Position numbers and translations under genes: made by a program | In this document: piece after piece, positions 52,188 to 60,673 of the stretch | Layout: every line of letters begins with the position of its first letter | How positions within the stretch are numbered: position 1 is the stretch's first letter | Notes under the pieces: generated by a model | What the model was told of the DNA's origin: nothing | Database searches by the model: none | What the model saw: the letters and a program-made list of their open reading frames with translations, nothing else | Assembly: GCF_001485435.1 (NCBI RefSeq) | Contig: NZ_BCMS01000002.1 | Span: 72,763-136,762 of the forward strand | Direction: 5' to 3' | Length of the DNA stretch: 64,000 bases | Source of the DNA: Deinococcus grandis | Lineage (GTDB): Bacteria; Deinococcota; Deinococci; Deinococcales; Deinococcaceae

Positions 52188-53675
52188 TCAGAGGCGGTGG
52201 ACCGCGCGGCGGCGTTTGCTGTCGTACATGCGGGCGTCGGCCAGCTCCAGCAGTGCCGCGCGGTCGGCCTCGCTGCTGTGGGCGACGCCGACGCTCACGC
52301 CGACCAGCGGACTCAGCTGCCGGGTGGCCAGCACGGCGGCGTCCACGTATTCGAGCAGGTGATCGTCGCTGAGCGGATCTGCGATCACGACGAACTCGTC
52401 CCCGCCATAGCGGTACGCGGCGCCGCTGCGGCCCAGTTCGGCGGCCAGCGCGGCCGCGAAGATCCGCAGCAGCTTGTCGCCCTGCGCGTGACCCTGCGTG
52501 TCGTTCAGCTGTTTCAGGCCGTCCAGGTCCAGCAGGGCCAGCGTGAACGGCACCTCGGTCAGCGCGGCGTAGTCCTCGTCGAAGGCGCGGCGGTTCAAGA
52601 TGCCGGTCAGGGCGTCACGGCGGGCCCAGGCGCGCGCCTGGTGGTGGTCTAGGGTCTGCTGCGCGGCGCGCCCCGCCGCCTCGAGCAGGCTGCGGTCGGC
52701 GGGCCGCCACTCGGGGACGGGGTGGTCGCGGCGGCGCGTGACGATCAGGTGCGTGACGCCCTGCGGGTCCTGCCCGGCGGGAATGACGGCCACCTGCGTG
52801 ATGTCGCCGCTGACCGGCACGCCCTCCCGCGCGGCCAGCGCCGGAAGGTCATGGATGTAGAGCGGTGCGGGCGCGCGGTTGAGCCCCAGGGCGCTGATCG
52901 CGGCGGGCGCGCCGGGCGCGGCGGGCTGGTGCTGCGCGGGCAGGTCGGGGCGGACGTGGCTGACCTGCACCTCCACGTCGTCGCCCTGCGTGCGGCAGAT
53001 GCCCGCCTGATCGGCGTCCAGGGCGTCGCCGAGGAGTGCGGCGACGGCCAGCAGCGCGTCGCGGGGTTCGAGTTCCAGGTCCAGCAGCTGGTGCACGCCG
53101 CTGAGCGCCTGCGCCTGCTCGAGGCTGCGCTGCAGTTCGGCGCTGTGTTCCCGCTGGGCGTGCAAGGAGAGGCTCAGGCGCTGCTGGTACGCGCGCAGTT
53201 CCAGTTCGGTCACGACGATCGCCGCGAGGTCCTGCAGGGCCTGCAGGTCGTCGGCGCTGAGCGGGTGGGGCTGGTGGTCGCTGACGCACAGCGTGCCGAT
53301 CCGCTGCCCGCTGGGCATGACCAGCGGCGCGCCGGCGTACATGTGGATGTGGGGGTCGCCGGTCACCATGGGGTTGCGGGCGAAGCGCGGGTCGGCGGGT
53401 GCGTTCTCGATGACGGTGGGGTGGTCGTGCAGGATCGTCCAGGCGCAGAAGGAGTCCTGCCGATGCACGGCGCCGTCGACCAGGCCGACGCTGGCCTTGC
53501 TCCACTGGCGGGTCTGGTCGACGAAGTTGATGGTCGCGACCGGGGTGCGCAGCAGGTGCGCGGCGAGCCGCACGATCCGGTCGAACTGCGCCTCGCGGGG
53601 CGTGTCGAGGATGCCGTAGTACGAGAGCGCCATCAGGCGCTGGGCCTCGTCGGGTGGGAGTGGTGCACCGCTCAT
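52188..53675 (-). CDS. GAF-GGDEF diguanylate cyclase
   Basis: 495 aa. Residues 25-165 are a GAF domain of the type found in many cyclases and kinases (ILDTPREAQFDRIVRLAAHLL, INFVDQTRQWSKAS, HMYAGAPLVMPSGQRIGTLCVSD). After a helical linker and a weaker second GAF-like region, residues 335-490 are GGDEF, with ALTGILNRRAFDED and an intact YRYGGDEFVVIA. The inhibitory RxxD site is not seen. It should make c-di-GMP in response to a cytoplasmic signal. Start ATG 53675 lies 8 nt after TAGAGT; a longer frame has no ribosome-binding site. Confidence 0.9.
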   Translation of the reverse strand: MSGAPLPPDEAQRLMALSYYGILDTPREAQFDRIVRLAAHLLRTPVATINFVDQTRQWSKASVGLVDGAVHRQDSFCAWTILHDHPTVIENAPADPRFARNPMVTGDPHIHMYAGAPLVMPSGQRIGTLCVSDHQPHPLSADDLQALQDLAAIVVTELELRAYQQRLSLSLHAQREHSAELQRSLEQAQALSGVHQLLDLELEPRDALLAVAALLGDALDADQAGICRTQGDDVEVQVSHVRPDLPAQHQPAAPGAPAAISALGLNRAPAPLYIHDLPALAAREGVPVSGDITQVAVIPAGQDPQGVTHLIVTRRRDHPVPEWRPADRSLLEAAGRAAQQTLDHHQARAWARRDALTGILNRRAFDEDYAALTEVPFTLALLDLDGLKQLNDTQGHAQGDKLLRIFAAALAAELGRSGAAYRYGGDEFVVIADPLSDDHLLEYVDAAVLATRQLSPLVGVSVGVAHSSEADRAALLELADARMYDSKRRRAVHRL

Positions 53676-53734
53676 GCCGTCCCACTCTATGCGCTGCGCG
53701 CGGCGGATGCCACGGCGCCCGCCGTCACGTCCGG

Positions 53735-53763
53735 TTGACATGCTGTCACGTGAGCTTTACGCT
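53735..53763 (+). promoter_or_regulatory. Promoter of the molybdate-operon regulator
   Basis: TTGACA (53735-53740), a 17-nt spacer and TACGCT (53758-53763). The ATG follows 6 nt later at 53770, so the transcript should start at or next to the start codon (leaderless). Confidence 0.75.
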
Positions 53764-53769
53764 CGGGGC

Positions 53770-54879
53770 ATGAGCGACGCAGCGCACGGCCCGGGAATCG
53801 GCCCCCCGCGCAGCGGGGTCGCGGTGCGCTGCGCCGTGCGGGAGCGGCGCGAGGCGGCAGGCCTGAGCGTCTCGGCGCTCGCGGCGCAGGTGGGCCTCTC
53901 GCGGCAGGCGCTCAGCCGCGTCGAGTCGGGCGCGGCCGTGCCGGGCACGCGGCAGGCGCTGCTGCTGGCGCGCGCGCTGCGCTGCCGGGTGGAGGACCTG
54001 TTCAGTCTGGGCGCGGCGCACGTGCCGGCGCGCGTGCCGCCCGGCACCCCGTCCGGCACGCGGGTGCGGCTGGCCGACGTGGACGGCGCGTGGCAGGCGC
54101 TGCCGCTGTCGGGCGAGGCCGGGCTGCGCCTGACAGCGGACGGTGTGCTGCTGGCGTCCGGCGCGGTGGAGGTCCCGGGATCCCTGGACGACGCGCGGCG
54201 CACGGCGCTCGTGGCGGGCTGCGATCCGGCGCTGGGTCTGCTGTGCACGGCGCTGGGTGCGGAGGCCCGCGCGGCGTGGGTGCCGCGCGCCAGCCTGGAC
54301 GCCGTGCAGGCCGCCGCCCGTGGCGAGGTGCACGCGGCGGGCCTGCACCTGGGCAGCCTGGCGCGGCACCGCGAGGTCGTGGCGCGTGACCTGCCGGGCG
54401 CGCGGCTGCTGCGGCTGTGGCACGCCGAGCAGGGACTGATCGTCGCGGCGGGCAATCCGCTGGGGGTGCGCGGCCCGGCGGACCTCAGGCGCGCGCGGCT
54501 GGTGACCCGCCCGGCGGGCGCGGGAGGCCGGGCGCTGCTGGACGGCTGGCTGCGCGAGGCCGGTCTGGACACGGCGGCGCGTGAGGCGCGGCACGCCCAG
54601 TCACGCCTGGCCGCCTCACCGCTGGAGGCGGCGGCGGCTGTGGCGCGCGGCGAGGCGGACGTCGCGCCCGGGCCGCGCTCCGCGGCGGGCGCGCACGGCC
54701 TGTCGTTCATTCCGCTGGTCGTGGAGGCCTTCGATCTGGCCATTCCTGAGCGGCACCTCGCGCATCCGGGCGTGCAGGTGCTGATCGCCGCGGCGGGCAG
54801 CGCGGCGTTCCAGGCAGACCTGCGCAGCCTGGGCGGGTACGACCCGGCCGATCCCACCCACCCCCTGGAGACCCCATGA
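53770..54879 (+). CDS. XRE-type regulator fused to a periplasmic-binding-protein-like domain
   Basis: 369 aa. Residues 20-80 are a helix-turn-helix of XRE type (LSVSALAAQVGLSRQALSRVESG). Residues 150-355 resemble the substrate-binding domain of LysR/ModE-associated regulators (AGCDPALGLLCTAL, GVRGPADLRRARLVTRPAGAGGRALLDGWL, AVARGEADVAPGPRSAA). This architecture occurs upstream of molybdate/tungstate transporters, where the domain is thought to sense the oxyanion or its cofactor. It is coupled by ATGA overlap to modA. The protein is compact and has no signal peptide. Confidence 0.82.
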   Translation: MSDAAHGPGIGPPRSGVAVRCAVRERREAAGLSVSALAAQVGLSRQALSRVESGAAVPGTRQALLLARALRCRVEDLFSLGAAHVPARVPPGTPSGTRVRLADVDGAWQALPLSGEAGLRLTADGVLLASGAVEVPGSLDDARRTALVAGCDPALGLLCTALGAEARAAWVPRASLDAVQAAARGEVHAAGLHLGSLARHREVVARDLPGARLLRLWHAEQGLIVAAGNPLGVRGPADLRRARLVTRPAGAGGRALLDGWLREAGLDTAAREARHAQSRLAASPLEAAAAVARGEADVAPGPRSAAGAHGLSFIPLVVEAFDLAIPERHLAHPGVQVLIAAAGSAAFQADLRSLGGYDPADPTHPLETP

Positions 54880-55676
54880 ACGTCACCCCGACCCGACCCG
54901 CATCCCGTCCTCGTTCCCGGAGTCATACCCGGCTGGCACTGCTGGCCGCGCTGCTGCTCGCGCCACCGGCGGGCGCGGCGTCCCTGACGGTGTTCGCCGC
55001 GTCGTCCCTGACCGACGCCTTCACCGAGATCGGCCGGGCCTTCGACGCGCGGACCGGGCACCGCACGACCTTCCAGTTCGCGGGGTCGCAGGTGCTGCGC
55101 GCGCAGCTGGAGGGCGGCGCCCGGGCGGACGTGTTCGCCAGCGCGAACGACGCGCAGTTCACGCCGCTGCTGGGGTCGGTGGTCGCGGCGCGTGAGGTGT
55201 TCGCCCGCAACCGCCTGACCGTGATCGCCCCGGCGGGCAGCGCCCGGGTGCGGTCCCTGCGTGACCTGACGGGCCCGGGGGTGCGACTGGTGCTGGCCGC
55301 GCCGAACGTCCCGGTCGGGGACTACACCCGGCGGATGCTCGCGGCGGTGGACCGCTCGGGCACGTACGGGAAGGACTTCGCGGCGCGCGCCCTGCGGAAC
55401 GTCGTCAGCGAGGAGGGGAACGTGCGGCAGGTGGCGCTGAAGGTCAGTCTGGGCGAGGCGGACGCGGCGGTCGTGTATGCCAGCGACGTGACCCCCGCCC
55501 TGAAGAAGACCGTGCGGGTGGTGCCGCTGCCCACCCGCTTCAACCAGACGGCGGCGTACCCGCTGGGCGTGGTGCGGGGCAGCGCGAATGCCGACGCGGC
55601 GCGGTCCTTCGCGGCCTTCGTACAGGGGAAGGAGGGACAGGCGATCCTGCGCCGCTGGGGGTTCCTGAGTCCGTGA
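54876..55676 (+). CDS. modA: Molybdate ABC transporter substrate-binding protein
   Basis: 266 aa with a Sec signal peptide (RLALLAALLLAPPAGAA). The mature protein opens with LTVFAASSLTDAFTEIGRAF, the first oxyanion-binding segment of ModA, and has FQFAGSQVLRAQLEGGARADVFASA, which contacts the anion. The C-terminal domain ends in SFAAFVQGKEGQAILRRWGF. It binds molybdate or tungstate in the periplasm or at the surface. It overlaps the regulator gene by 4 nt. Confidence 0.92.
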   Translation: MNVTPTRPASRPRSRSHTRLALLAALLLAPPAGAASLTVFAASSLTDAFTEIGRAFDARTGHRTTFQFAGSQVLRAQLEGGARADVFASANDAQFTPLLGSVVAAREVFARNRLTVIAPAGSARVRSLRDLTGPGVRLVLAAPNVPVGDYTRRMLAAVDRSGTYGKDFAARALRNVVSEEGNVRQVALKVSLGEADAAVVYASDVTPALKKTVRVVPLPTRFNQTAAYPLGVVRGSANADAARSFAAFVQGKEGQAILRRWGFLSP

Positions 55677-55762
55677 TGAGCCCGTCGTCCGTGTCCCCCG
55701 CCGCCGTGTCCACTGCCGCCCAGCTGAACCGGCGGCCCGTCCTTCGCCGGGACGTCAGGTGA
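55676..55762 (+). CDS. Possible 28-codon ORF between modA and modB
   Basis: The ATG at 55676 overlaps the modA stop (TGATG), and the frame ends in the TGA that borders repeat copy 6. The 28-residue product (starting MSPSSVSPAAV and ending RRDVR) has no recognisable feature. It may be only a coupling relic: without the repeat its stop would overlap a GTG start of modB as GTGA. Low confidence. Confidence 0.25.
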   Translation: MSPSSVSPAAVSTAAQLNRRPVLRRDVR

Positions 55763-55896
55763 GACGGATTCCGTTTGTTTCGCCAACAATCCGGAACTTC
55801 ACCGGATTGCCGGCTCCACGTCCGGAACCCGTTTCTCTCTTACTCGCCTCCGCTCGGACCCAGCGGGCTTTGCAGCCCATTCAACCGGAGTCCGTA
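55763..55896 (+). repeat. MITE-like element, copy 6 (type A)
   Basis: 134 bp with TGA at 55760-55762 and 55897-55899. The left end begins GACGG rather than TACGG. The hairpin is as in copy 5. It sits inside the modA-modB unit, and its right end supplies GGAG at 5-nt spacing and the A of the modB ATG. Confidence 0.88.
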
Positions 55897-56702
55897 TGAG
55901 ACGCGCGGGGCTGCCGTGGCCGGGCGTGCTGCTGGGGGCGCTGTTCGCGGCGTTCCTGCTGCTGCCCACGCTGGTGCTGCTCTCGCGCGGGCTGGGCGCG
56001 GATTTCTGGGTGACGCTGCGCAGCCCGGCGGTGCTGGACGCGCTGCGGGTGAGCCTGTGGACGACCGGGGTGACGCTGCTCGTCACGGTGGTGACGGGCA
56101 CGCCCCTGGCGTTCCTGCTGGCCCGGCGGGAGTTTCCCGGGCGGGCGCTGCTGGACGCGCTGCTGGACCTGCCGGTGGTGCTGCCGCCCGTCGTGGCGGG
56201 CCTGGGGCTGCTGCTGACCTTCGGGCGGGGCGGGCTGCTGGGCCCGGGGCTGGAACTGGCGGGCGTCAGTCTGGCGTTCTCCCCGGCGGCGGTGGTGCTC
56301 GCGCAGCTGTTCACGGCGGCGCCGTTCTACCTGCGCGCGGCGAAGGCGGGATTCGCGGCCGTAGACCGGGACGCCGAGGCGGCGGCCCTGACGGACGGCG
56401 CGGGCCGCTGGGCGGCGTTCCGGTTCATCACGTGGCCGCTGGCGTTCCCGTTCCTGCTGGAGGGGCTGGTCCTGACCTGGGCGCGGGCGCTGGGGGAGTT
56501 CGGCGCGACGATCCTGTTCGCCGGGTCGCTGCAGGGCCGCACGCGGACGGTGACGCTGGCGATCTACGGGGCGCTGGACAGCGACCTGGGGCCCGCGCTG
56601 GTGCTGTCGGCGGTGATGGTGGTGGTGGCGTTCTCGGTGCTGCTCGCCGTGCGGGTGCTGGCGGCGCGGCGCGACCGGCTGGACACCAGCAGCCCAGGAT
56701 GA
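55896..56702 (+). CDS. modB: Molybdate ABC transporter permease
   Basis: 268-aa inner-membrane permease with about five to six helices (LLGALFAAFLLLPTLVLLSRGL, VTLLVTVVTGTPLAFLLARREF, VVLPPVVAGLGLLLTFGRGGLLG). The cytoplasmic coupling loop (EAAALTDGAGRWAAFRFITWPLA) followed by LTWARALGEFGATILFAGS is characteristic of ModB/CysT proteins. The start codon lies at the edge of repeat copy 6. No modC ATPase gene follows before the next unrelated genes, so the ATPase must be encoded elsewhere or is lost. Confidence 0.92.
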   Translation: MRRAGLPWPGVLLGALFAAFLLLPTLVLLSRGLGADFWVTLRSPAVLDALRVSLWTTGVTLLVTVVTGTPLAFLLARREFPGRALLDALLDLPVVLPPVVAGLGLLLTFGRGGLLGPGLELAGVSLAFSPAAVVLAQLFTAAPFYLRAAKAGFAAVDRDAEAAALTDGAGRWAAFRFITWPLAFPFLLEGLVLTWARALGEFGATILFAGSLQGRTRTVTLAIYGALDSDLGPALVLSAVMVVVAFSVLLAVRVLAARRDRLDTSSPG

Positions 56703-57082
56703 CCCACCCCCACGGCGGCGTGAAGGTGCTCCGGCCGCCACAGTCACCGCGGTTCTCCGGTGTGTCGAGGGGCTCCCTCGGGCCACCTGAAACGAGCTGA
56801 TACGGATTCCGTTTGTTTCGTTGACAGATCGGAACACCACCGATCTGCCAACTCCACGTCCGGAACCCGTTTCTCTCCTGCTCGCTCCGCTCGGGTTGAA
56901 AGATTTTGCAAACCTTTCAACCGGAGTCCGTATGAGTCGCGGAGCTGCGGAGCAACGCGAGCAGCAGCGAACCGGGTCGCGGGTTCTGAACGGTGCCAGT
57001 GGAATCCGTATGCTCCCCCCCGACGCCCGGGGCGGAGTTTGCGCATGGCGTGGCCCGCGCGAGGGGCTACGATGTGGGCGGC
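56703..57082 (+). promoter_or_regulatory. Intergenic region between modB and the HD-GYP gene
   Basis: Most of this gap is repeat copy 7 plus flanks. Between 56940 and 57010 there is GCGGAGCTGCGGAGC, and GGAATCCGTATG at 56999-57010 may be an orphan half-end of the same family. TACGAT (57065-57070), 12 nt before the ATG at 57083, is a probable -10 box of the HD-GYP gene. No gene is seen. Confidence 0.5.
56801..56932 (+). repeat. MITE-like element, copy 7 (type B)
   Basis: 132 bp with TGA borders (56798-56800, 56933-56935). The first hairpin is TTGACAGATCGG with CCGATCTGCCAA. The second hairpin is rewritten on both arms: GGTTGAAAG with CTTTCAACC around TTTTGCAAA. These paired changes preserve the stem, and so support selection for structure. 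Confidence 0.88.
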
Positions 57083-59047
57083 ATGACCGACTCCTTCGCG
57101 CATGACCTCCTGCTGAGCACCACGCGGTTCCTGCTGGCCCGGTCGGACCCGGACAGCCTGTGCCGCGACGGCCTGAGCTTCCTGGCGGGACAGCTGGGCG
57201 CGGCGCTGGGCATGCTGTACCTGCGCGAGACGGACGTCACGTACCGCCTGCACAGCCGAGTCGGCACGCACCCGCTGCTGCACGTCCACGAGTTGCAGAT
57301 CATGGAACCCGGCTGGGAGGACCTGTTGCAGGCTGGCACGTGGATCAGCACGCCGGTGCCCGCCCCGGACTGGACCGGGCCGGAGGACCGCAACTACGCG
57401 CGGCTGGGCGCGCGGCACCTCGTGAATTTCGGCCTGTACAGCGGGCCGCGCCTGATCGGTACCGTGAACCTGCTGTTCGGCGAGCCGCGCCCGGACCTGG
57501 CGGACCTGGAGGTGCTGGGCACGGTGGGGGCGCTGTGGGGAACGCTGCTGGCGCGGCTGCAGGCGCAGCGGGAACTCGCGGGCCGCGAGGCGATGCTGCG
57601 CATGATCACCGACCAGGGCAGCGACCTGCTGAGCGTCGTGGACGAGCAGGGGGTCATCACGTACCAGGGGGCCGCCTCGGAGGCGCTGATCGGGTACCCG
57701 GCGGACTTCCTGATCGGCAGGCCCTATGACGGCGCGATCCACCGAGCGGACCTGCCGGGTGTCACGGCGGCGCTGGAGAACCTGCGGCGCGTGCCGGGCA
57801 GTTCCGTGAGCCTCTCGTTCCGGATCCGGCACGCGCAGGGCAAGCTGGTGTGGCTGGAAGCGAACGCCCGCAACCTCCTGCACGAACCGGCCGTGCGCGG
57901 CGTCGTGATCCACATGCGGGACGTGACGGCCGCGCAGGCCACGCAGCGGTACCTGGAGCGGCGCGTGCAGGACCTGACACTGATGCACGACACGGGGAGG
58001 CTGCTGCACCTGAGTCGCACGGTGCCCGAGGTGGCCGAGGGCCTGGTGGACCTGATCCAGGGGCGGCTGGGGTACCCGCACGTGCAGGTGGGCCGCGTGC
58101 TGGAGGACGGCAGTGTCGAGGCGGTCGCGCGGGAGCCCGGGGTGCGCGCCGCGCCGATCACCCGCCTCGGGCCCGGCGAGGGCCTGATCGGCGCGGCGGT
58201 GCAGGCCGGGCAGACGCTGTATGTCGCGGACGTGCGTCAGGACGCCCGCTACGCCGAACGGCACGCGGGCATGCGCAGCGAGGTGATCGTGCCCATCCAC
58301 GTCGGCGGGCAGCTGTGGGGCGTACTGAACGTCGAGGCGCCGCAGGTCAACGCCTTTGACCACCGGGACATCCAGACGCTGGAGACGGTGGCCGGGCAGG
58401 CCGGCGCGGTCCTGGCGAACGTGTCTCTGCTGGACGACCTGCGCCGCAGCCGGGACGAACTGCGCGCCGCGTACGACGAGACGCTGGCCGGCTGGGCGCG
58501 CGCGCTGGACCTGCGTGACCGCGAGACCGAGGGCCACAGCCAGCGCGTGACGGACCTGACGCTGGCCCTGGCGCGGCGCCTGGGCGTCCCGCAGGAGGAC
58601 CTGATCCACCTGTGGCGCGGCGCGCTGCTGCACGACATCGGCAAGGTCGGCATTCCCGACGCGATCCTGCACAAGCCCGGCCCGCTGACCGACGAGGAGT
58701 GGCAGGTCATGCGTCAGCACCCGCAGATGGCCTTCGACGTGCTGCGGCCCATCCGGTTCCTGCACCCGGCGCTGGACGTCCCGCTGGCGCACCACGAGCA
58801 CTGGGACGGCGGCGGGTACCCGCACAGCCTGCGTGGCGAGCAGATCCCGCTGGCCGCGCGGATCTTCTCGATCGTGGACGTCTGGGACGCGCTGCGCAGC
58901 GACCGGCCCTACCGCCGGGCCTGGACGGCCGAGCGGGCGCTCGCGCACCTGGAGGCGCAGTCCGGGCGGCAGTTCGACCCGCAGGTCGTGCGGGCCTTCA
59001 TGGCGCTGCTGGCCGATCAGCAGCCCGTGGACGGGGAGAGCGCGTGA
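57083..59047 (+). CDS. GAF-PAS-GAF-HD-GYP c-di-GMP phosphodiesterase
   Basis: 654 aa. Residues 10-165 form an N-terminal GAF-like domain, 170-300 a PAS domain (LLSVVDEQGVITYQGAASEALIGYP, LVWLEANARNLL), and 310-460 a GAF domain (LIGAAVQAGQTLYVADVRQDARY, VIVPIHVGGQLWGVLNVEA). Residues 475-640 are HD-GYP. The catalytic set is complete: LLHDIGKVGIPDAILHKPGPL, LAHHEHWDGGGYPHSLRGEQIPLAARI. It should hydrolyse c-di-GMP. Start ATG 57083 is preceded by TACGAT; upstream in-frame residues are unlike a protein. It overlaps the following cyclase gene as GTGA, so opposing enzymes are made together. Confidence 0.9.
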   Translation: MTDSFAHDLLLSTTRFLLARSDPDSLCRDGLSFLAGQLGAALGMLYLRETDVTYRLHSRVGTHPLLHVHELQIMEPGWEDLLQAGTWISTPVPAPDWTGPEDRNYARLGARHLVNFGLYSGPRLIGTVNLLFGEPRPDLADLEVLGTVGALWGTLLARLQAQRELAGREAMLRMITDQGSDLLSVVDEQGVITYQGAASEALIGYPADFLIGRPYDGAIHRADLPGVTAALENLRRVPGSSVSLSFRIRHAQGKLVWLEANARNLLHEPAVRGVVIHMRDVTAAQATQRYLERRVQDLTLMHDTGRLLHLSRTVPEVAEGLVDLIQGRLGYPHVQVGRVLEDGSVEAVAREPGVRAAPITRLGPGEGLIGAAVQAGQTLYVADVRQDARYAERHAGMRSEVIVPIHVGGQLWGVLNVEAPQVNAFDHRDIQTLETVAGQAGAVLANVSLLDDLRRSRDELRAAYDETLAGWARALDLRDRETEGHSQRVTDLTLALARRLGVPQEDLIHLWRGALLHDIGKVGIPDAILHKPGPLTDEEWQVMRQHPQMAFDVLRPIRFLHPALDVPLAHHEHWDGGGYPHSLRGEQIPLAARIFSIVDVWDALRSDRPYRRAWTAERALAHLEAQSGRQFDPQVVRAFMALLADQQPVDGESA

Positions 59048-60621
59048 GTGCCGTCACCGCCCAGGCCCTGCGGGAGGAACTCGAGGCGCTCGCGCGGGCC
59101 GCGCTGGACACCGACGACCTGGCCGAGCGGACCACGTACCTGCGGGACGCGGCGTACCTCGCGCTGGACCTGGGGGACGCGCCCCAGGCGATGACGCACG
59201 CCCTGGCGTGCCTGGACGCCGCGCGGCGCACGGCGGACCTGGCCCTTCAGGCGCGCGCGCACATGACGATCGCCCTGGTGATGGGCGACGTGCACGACGA
59301 CGTGGGCGCCGCCACGCACTTCCGCGAGGCGGAGGGCCTGGCGCGCAGCGCCCGCGACGCGCGGGGCGTGGCCGCCACGAACGTGAACGCCGCTCACTAC
59401 GATCAGGAACGCGGGCATTTCGCGTCCAGCGTGCTGCGCCTGCTGACGCTGCGGCGCTCGCCGTACGCGGCGGCACTGGAACACGACGAGCAGGGCAAGG
59501 GGCTCGATCAGGTGTTCCACGTGAATTTCGTGCGGGGCGCGGCGAGCGCGCTGCTGGGCCTCGGCGTGGACGCCGAACTGCGCGCCTCGCTGGAGGCCCG
59601 CCGGGACGAGATGAACGCGCAACTGCAGGAATCGGCCGCGGCGCTGCGGCGCCTGCACCGCCGCGAGGTGCCGCTCACGAATTCCCGTTGGCTGACCGAC
59701 GTGCTCGAGTCGCTGCTCATCCACGCCCGCCTGACGGGGGACCCGCCACTGGCGCGGCAGCTGGCCGACGAGTGGGTGCAGCTCGCCGGGGACTGGAACG
59801 TGACGGCGCAGCTGGGGCGGGCGCTATTGGGCCGCGCGGAACTGCGCGCGCAACTGGGCGAGTGGCCCGAGGTCCGCGTGGACGCGGCGCGCGCTGCCGA
59901 GCTGTTCGGGGATGACCATCCCAGCCGGGCGCTGTCGGCGCGGCAGCTGCTGGCGCGGGCGTTCGCGGCGCAGGGCGAGTGGCGTGCGGCGTTCGAGGTG
60001 CAGCAGGCCCTCTCGGCGCAGGCCGAGCGGATCTACCGGGCGTTCATGCAGCAGAGTGCGCGGCTGCGCATCATCGAGCGGCAGGCGATCGAGGCGGAGG
60101 TCCGCGCGGCGGCGTTCGCGGAGGCGGCGCTGCGCGACCCGCTGACCGGCATTCCCAACCGGGCGGGGGCGCTGCGGCGACTGGATCAGCTGGTCCGCGC
60201 GGCGCGGCGCGGCCGGCCGTGCGCGGTGGCGCTGCTGGACATCGATCATTTCAAGTCGGTGAACGACCGGTTCGGTCACGCGGCGGGGGACGAGGCGCTG
60301 CGGCGCGTAGCGGCCACCGTGACCCGCTCGATCCGTGAGGTGGATCAGCTGGCCCGCTACGGCGGTGAGGAGTTCCTGCTGCTTCTGGACGGCCTGACCC
60401 TGCCGGAGGCGCGCCGCGCGTGCCGCCGCGTGGGGCAGCTGATCACCGAGATCGACTGGGAGGACGTCGCGCCGGGCCTGCGCGTGACGGCCAGTATCGG
60501 CCTGGCGGCCCTCCGCCCGGGCCTGGACCGCGAGGTGATCCTGCGCGAGGCGGACGCCGCCATGTACGCCGCGAAGGCCGCCGGGCGCAACACCGTGCGC
60601 CTCTCGGTCACGTCCGGCTGA
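59044..60621 (+). CDS. TPR-like GGDEF diguanylate cyclase
   Basis: 525 aa, starting at GTG 59044 in overlap with the HD-GYP gene. Residues 1-350 are helical repeats (AAYLALDLGDAPQAMTHALACLDAARRT and further units). The GGDEF domain (about 360-520) has DPLTGIPNRAGALRRL, LLDIDHFKSVNDRFGHAAGDEAL and an intact YGGEEFLLLL. REVD five residues before GGEEF is a complete inhibitory RxxD site, so feedback by c-di-GMP is expected. Pairing with the phosphodiesterase upstream suggests a balanced module. Confidence 0.92.
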   Translation: MSAVTAQALREELEALARAALDTDDLAERTTYLRDAAYLALDLGDAPQAMTHALACLDAARRTADLALQARAHMTIALVMGDVHDDVGAATHFREAEGLARSARDARGVAATNVNAAHYDQERGHFASSVLRLLTLRRSPYAAALEHDEQGKGLDQVFHVNFVRGAASALLGLGVDAELRASLEARRDEMNAQLQESAAALRRLHRREVPLTNSRWLTDVLESLLIHARLTGDPPLARQLADEWVQLAGDWNVTAQLGRALLGRAELRAQLGEWPEVRVDAARAAELFGDDHPSRALSARQLLARAFAAQGEWRAAFEVQQALSAQAERIYRAFMQQSARLRIIERQAIEAEVRAAAFAEAALRDPLTGIPNRAGALRRLDQLVRAARRGRPCAVALLDIDHFKSVNDRFGHAAGDEALRRVAATVTRSIREVDQLARYGGEEFLLLLDGLTLPEARRACRRVGQLITEIDWEDVAPGLRVTASIGLAALRPGLDREVILREADAAMYAAKAAGRNTVRLSVTSG

Positions 60622-60655
60622 GCCTCAGGCCGCGCGGGGGACCTGAACCGGGCCG

Positions 60656-60671
60656 CACGCCCGCGGGCGTG
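60656..60671. terminator. Palindrome between convergent genes
   Basis: CACGCCCGCGGGCGTG is a perfect 16-bp palindrome in the 52-nt gap between the cyclase gene and the ABC permease gene on the other strand. It could end transcription in both directions. It has no loop sequence, so hairpin stability is uncertain. Confidence 0.35.
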
Positions 60672-60673
60672 GC

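Noticed and set aside
55775..56800. 341-codon frame starting in repeat copy 6
   Set aside because: Out of frame with modB, which has the expected helices and coupling loop; the product is a Gly/Arg/Ala shadow.
56940..57010. Eighth copy of the repeat
   Set aside because: Only about 12 bp resembling one end (GGAATCCGTATG) is present; noted as a possible remnant.
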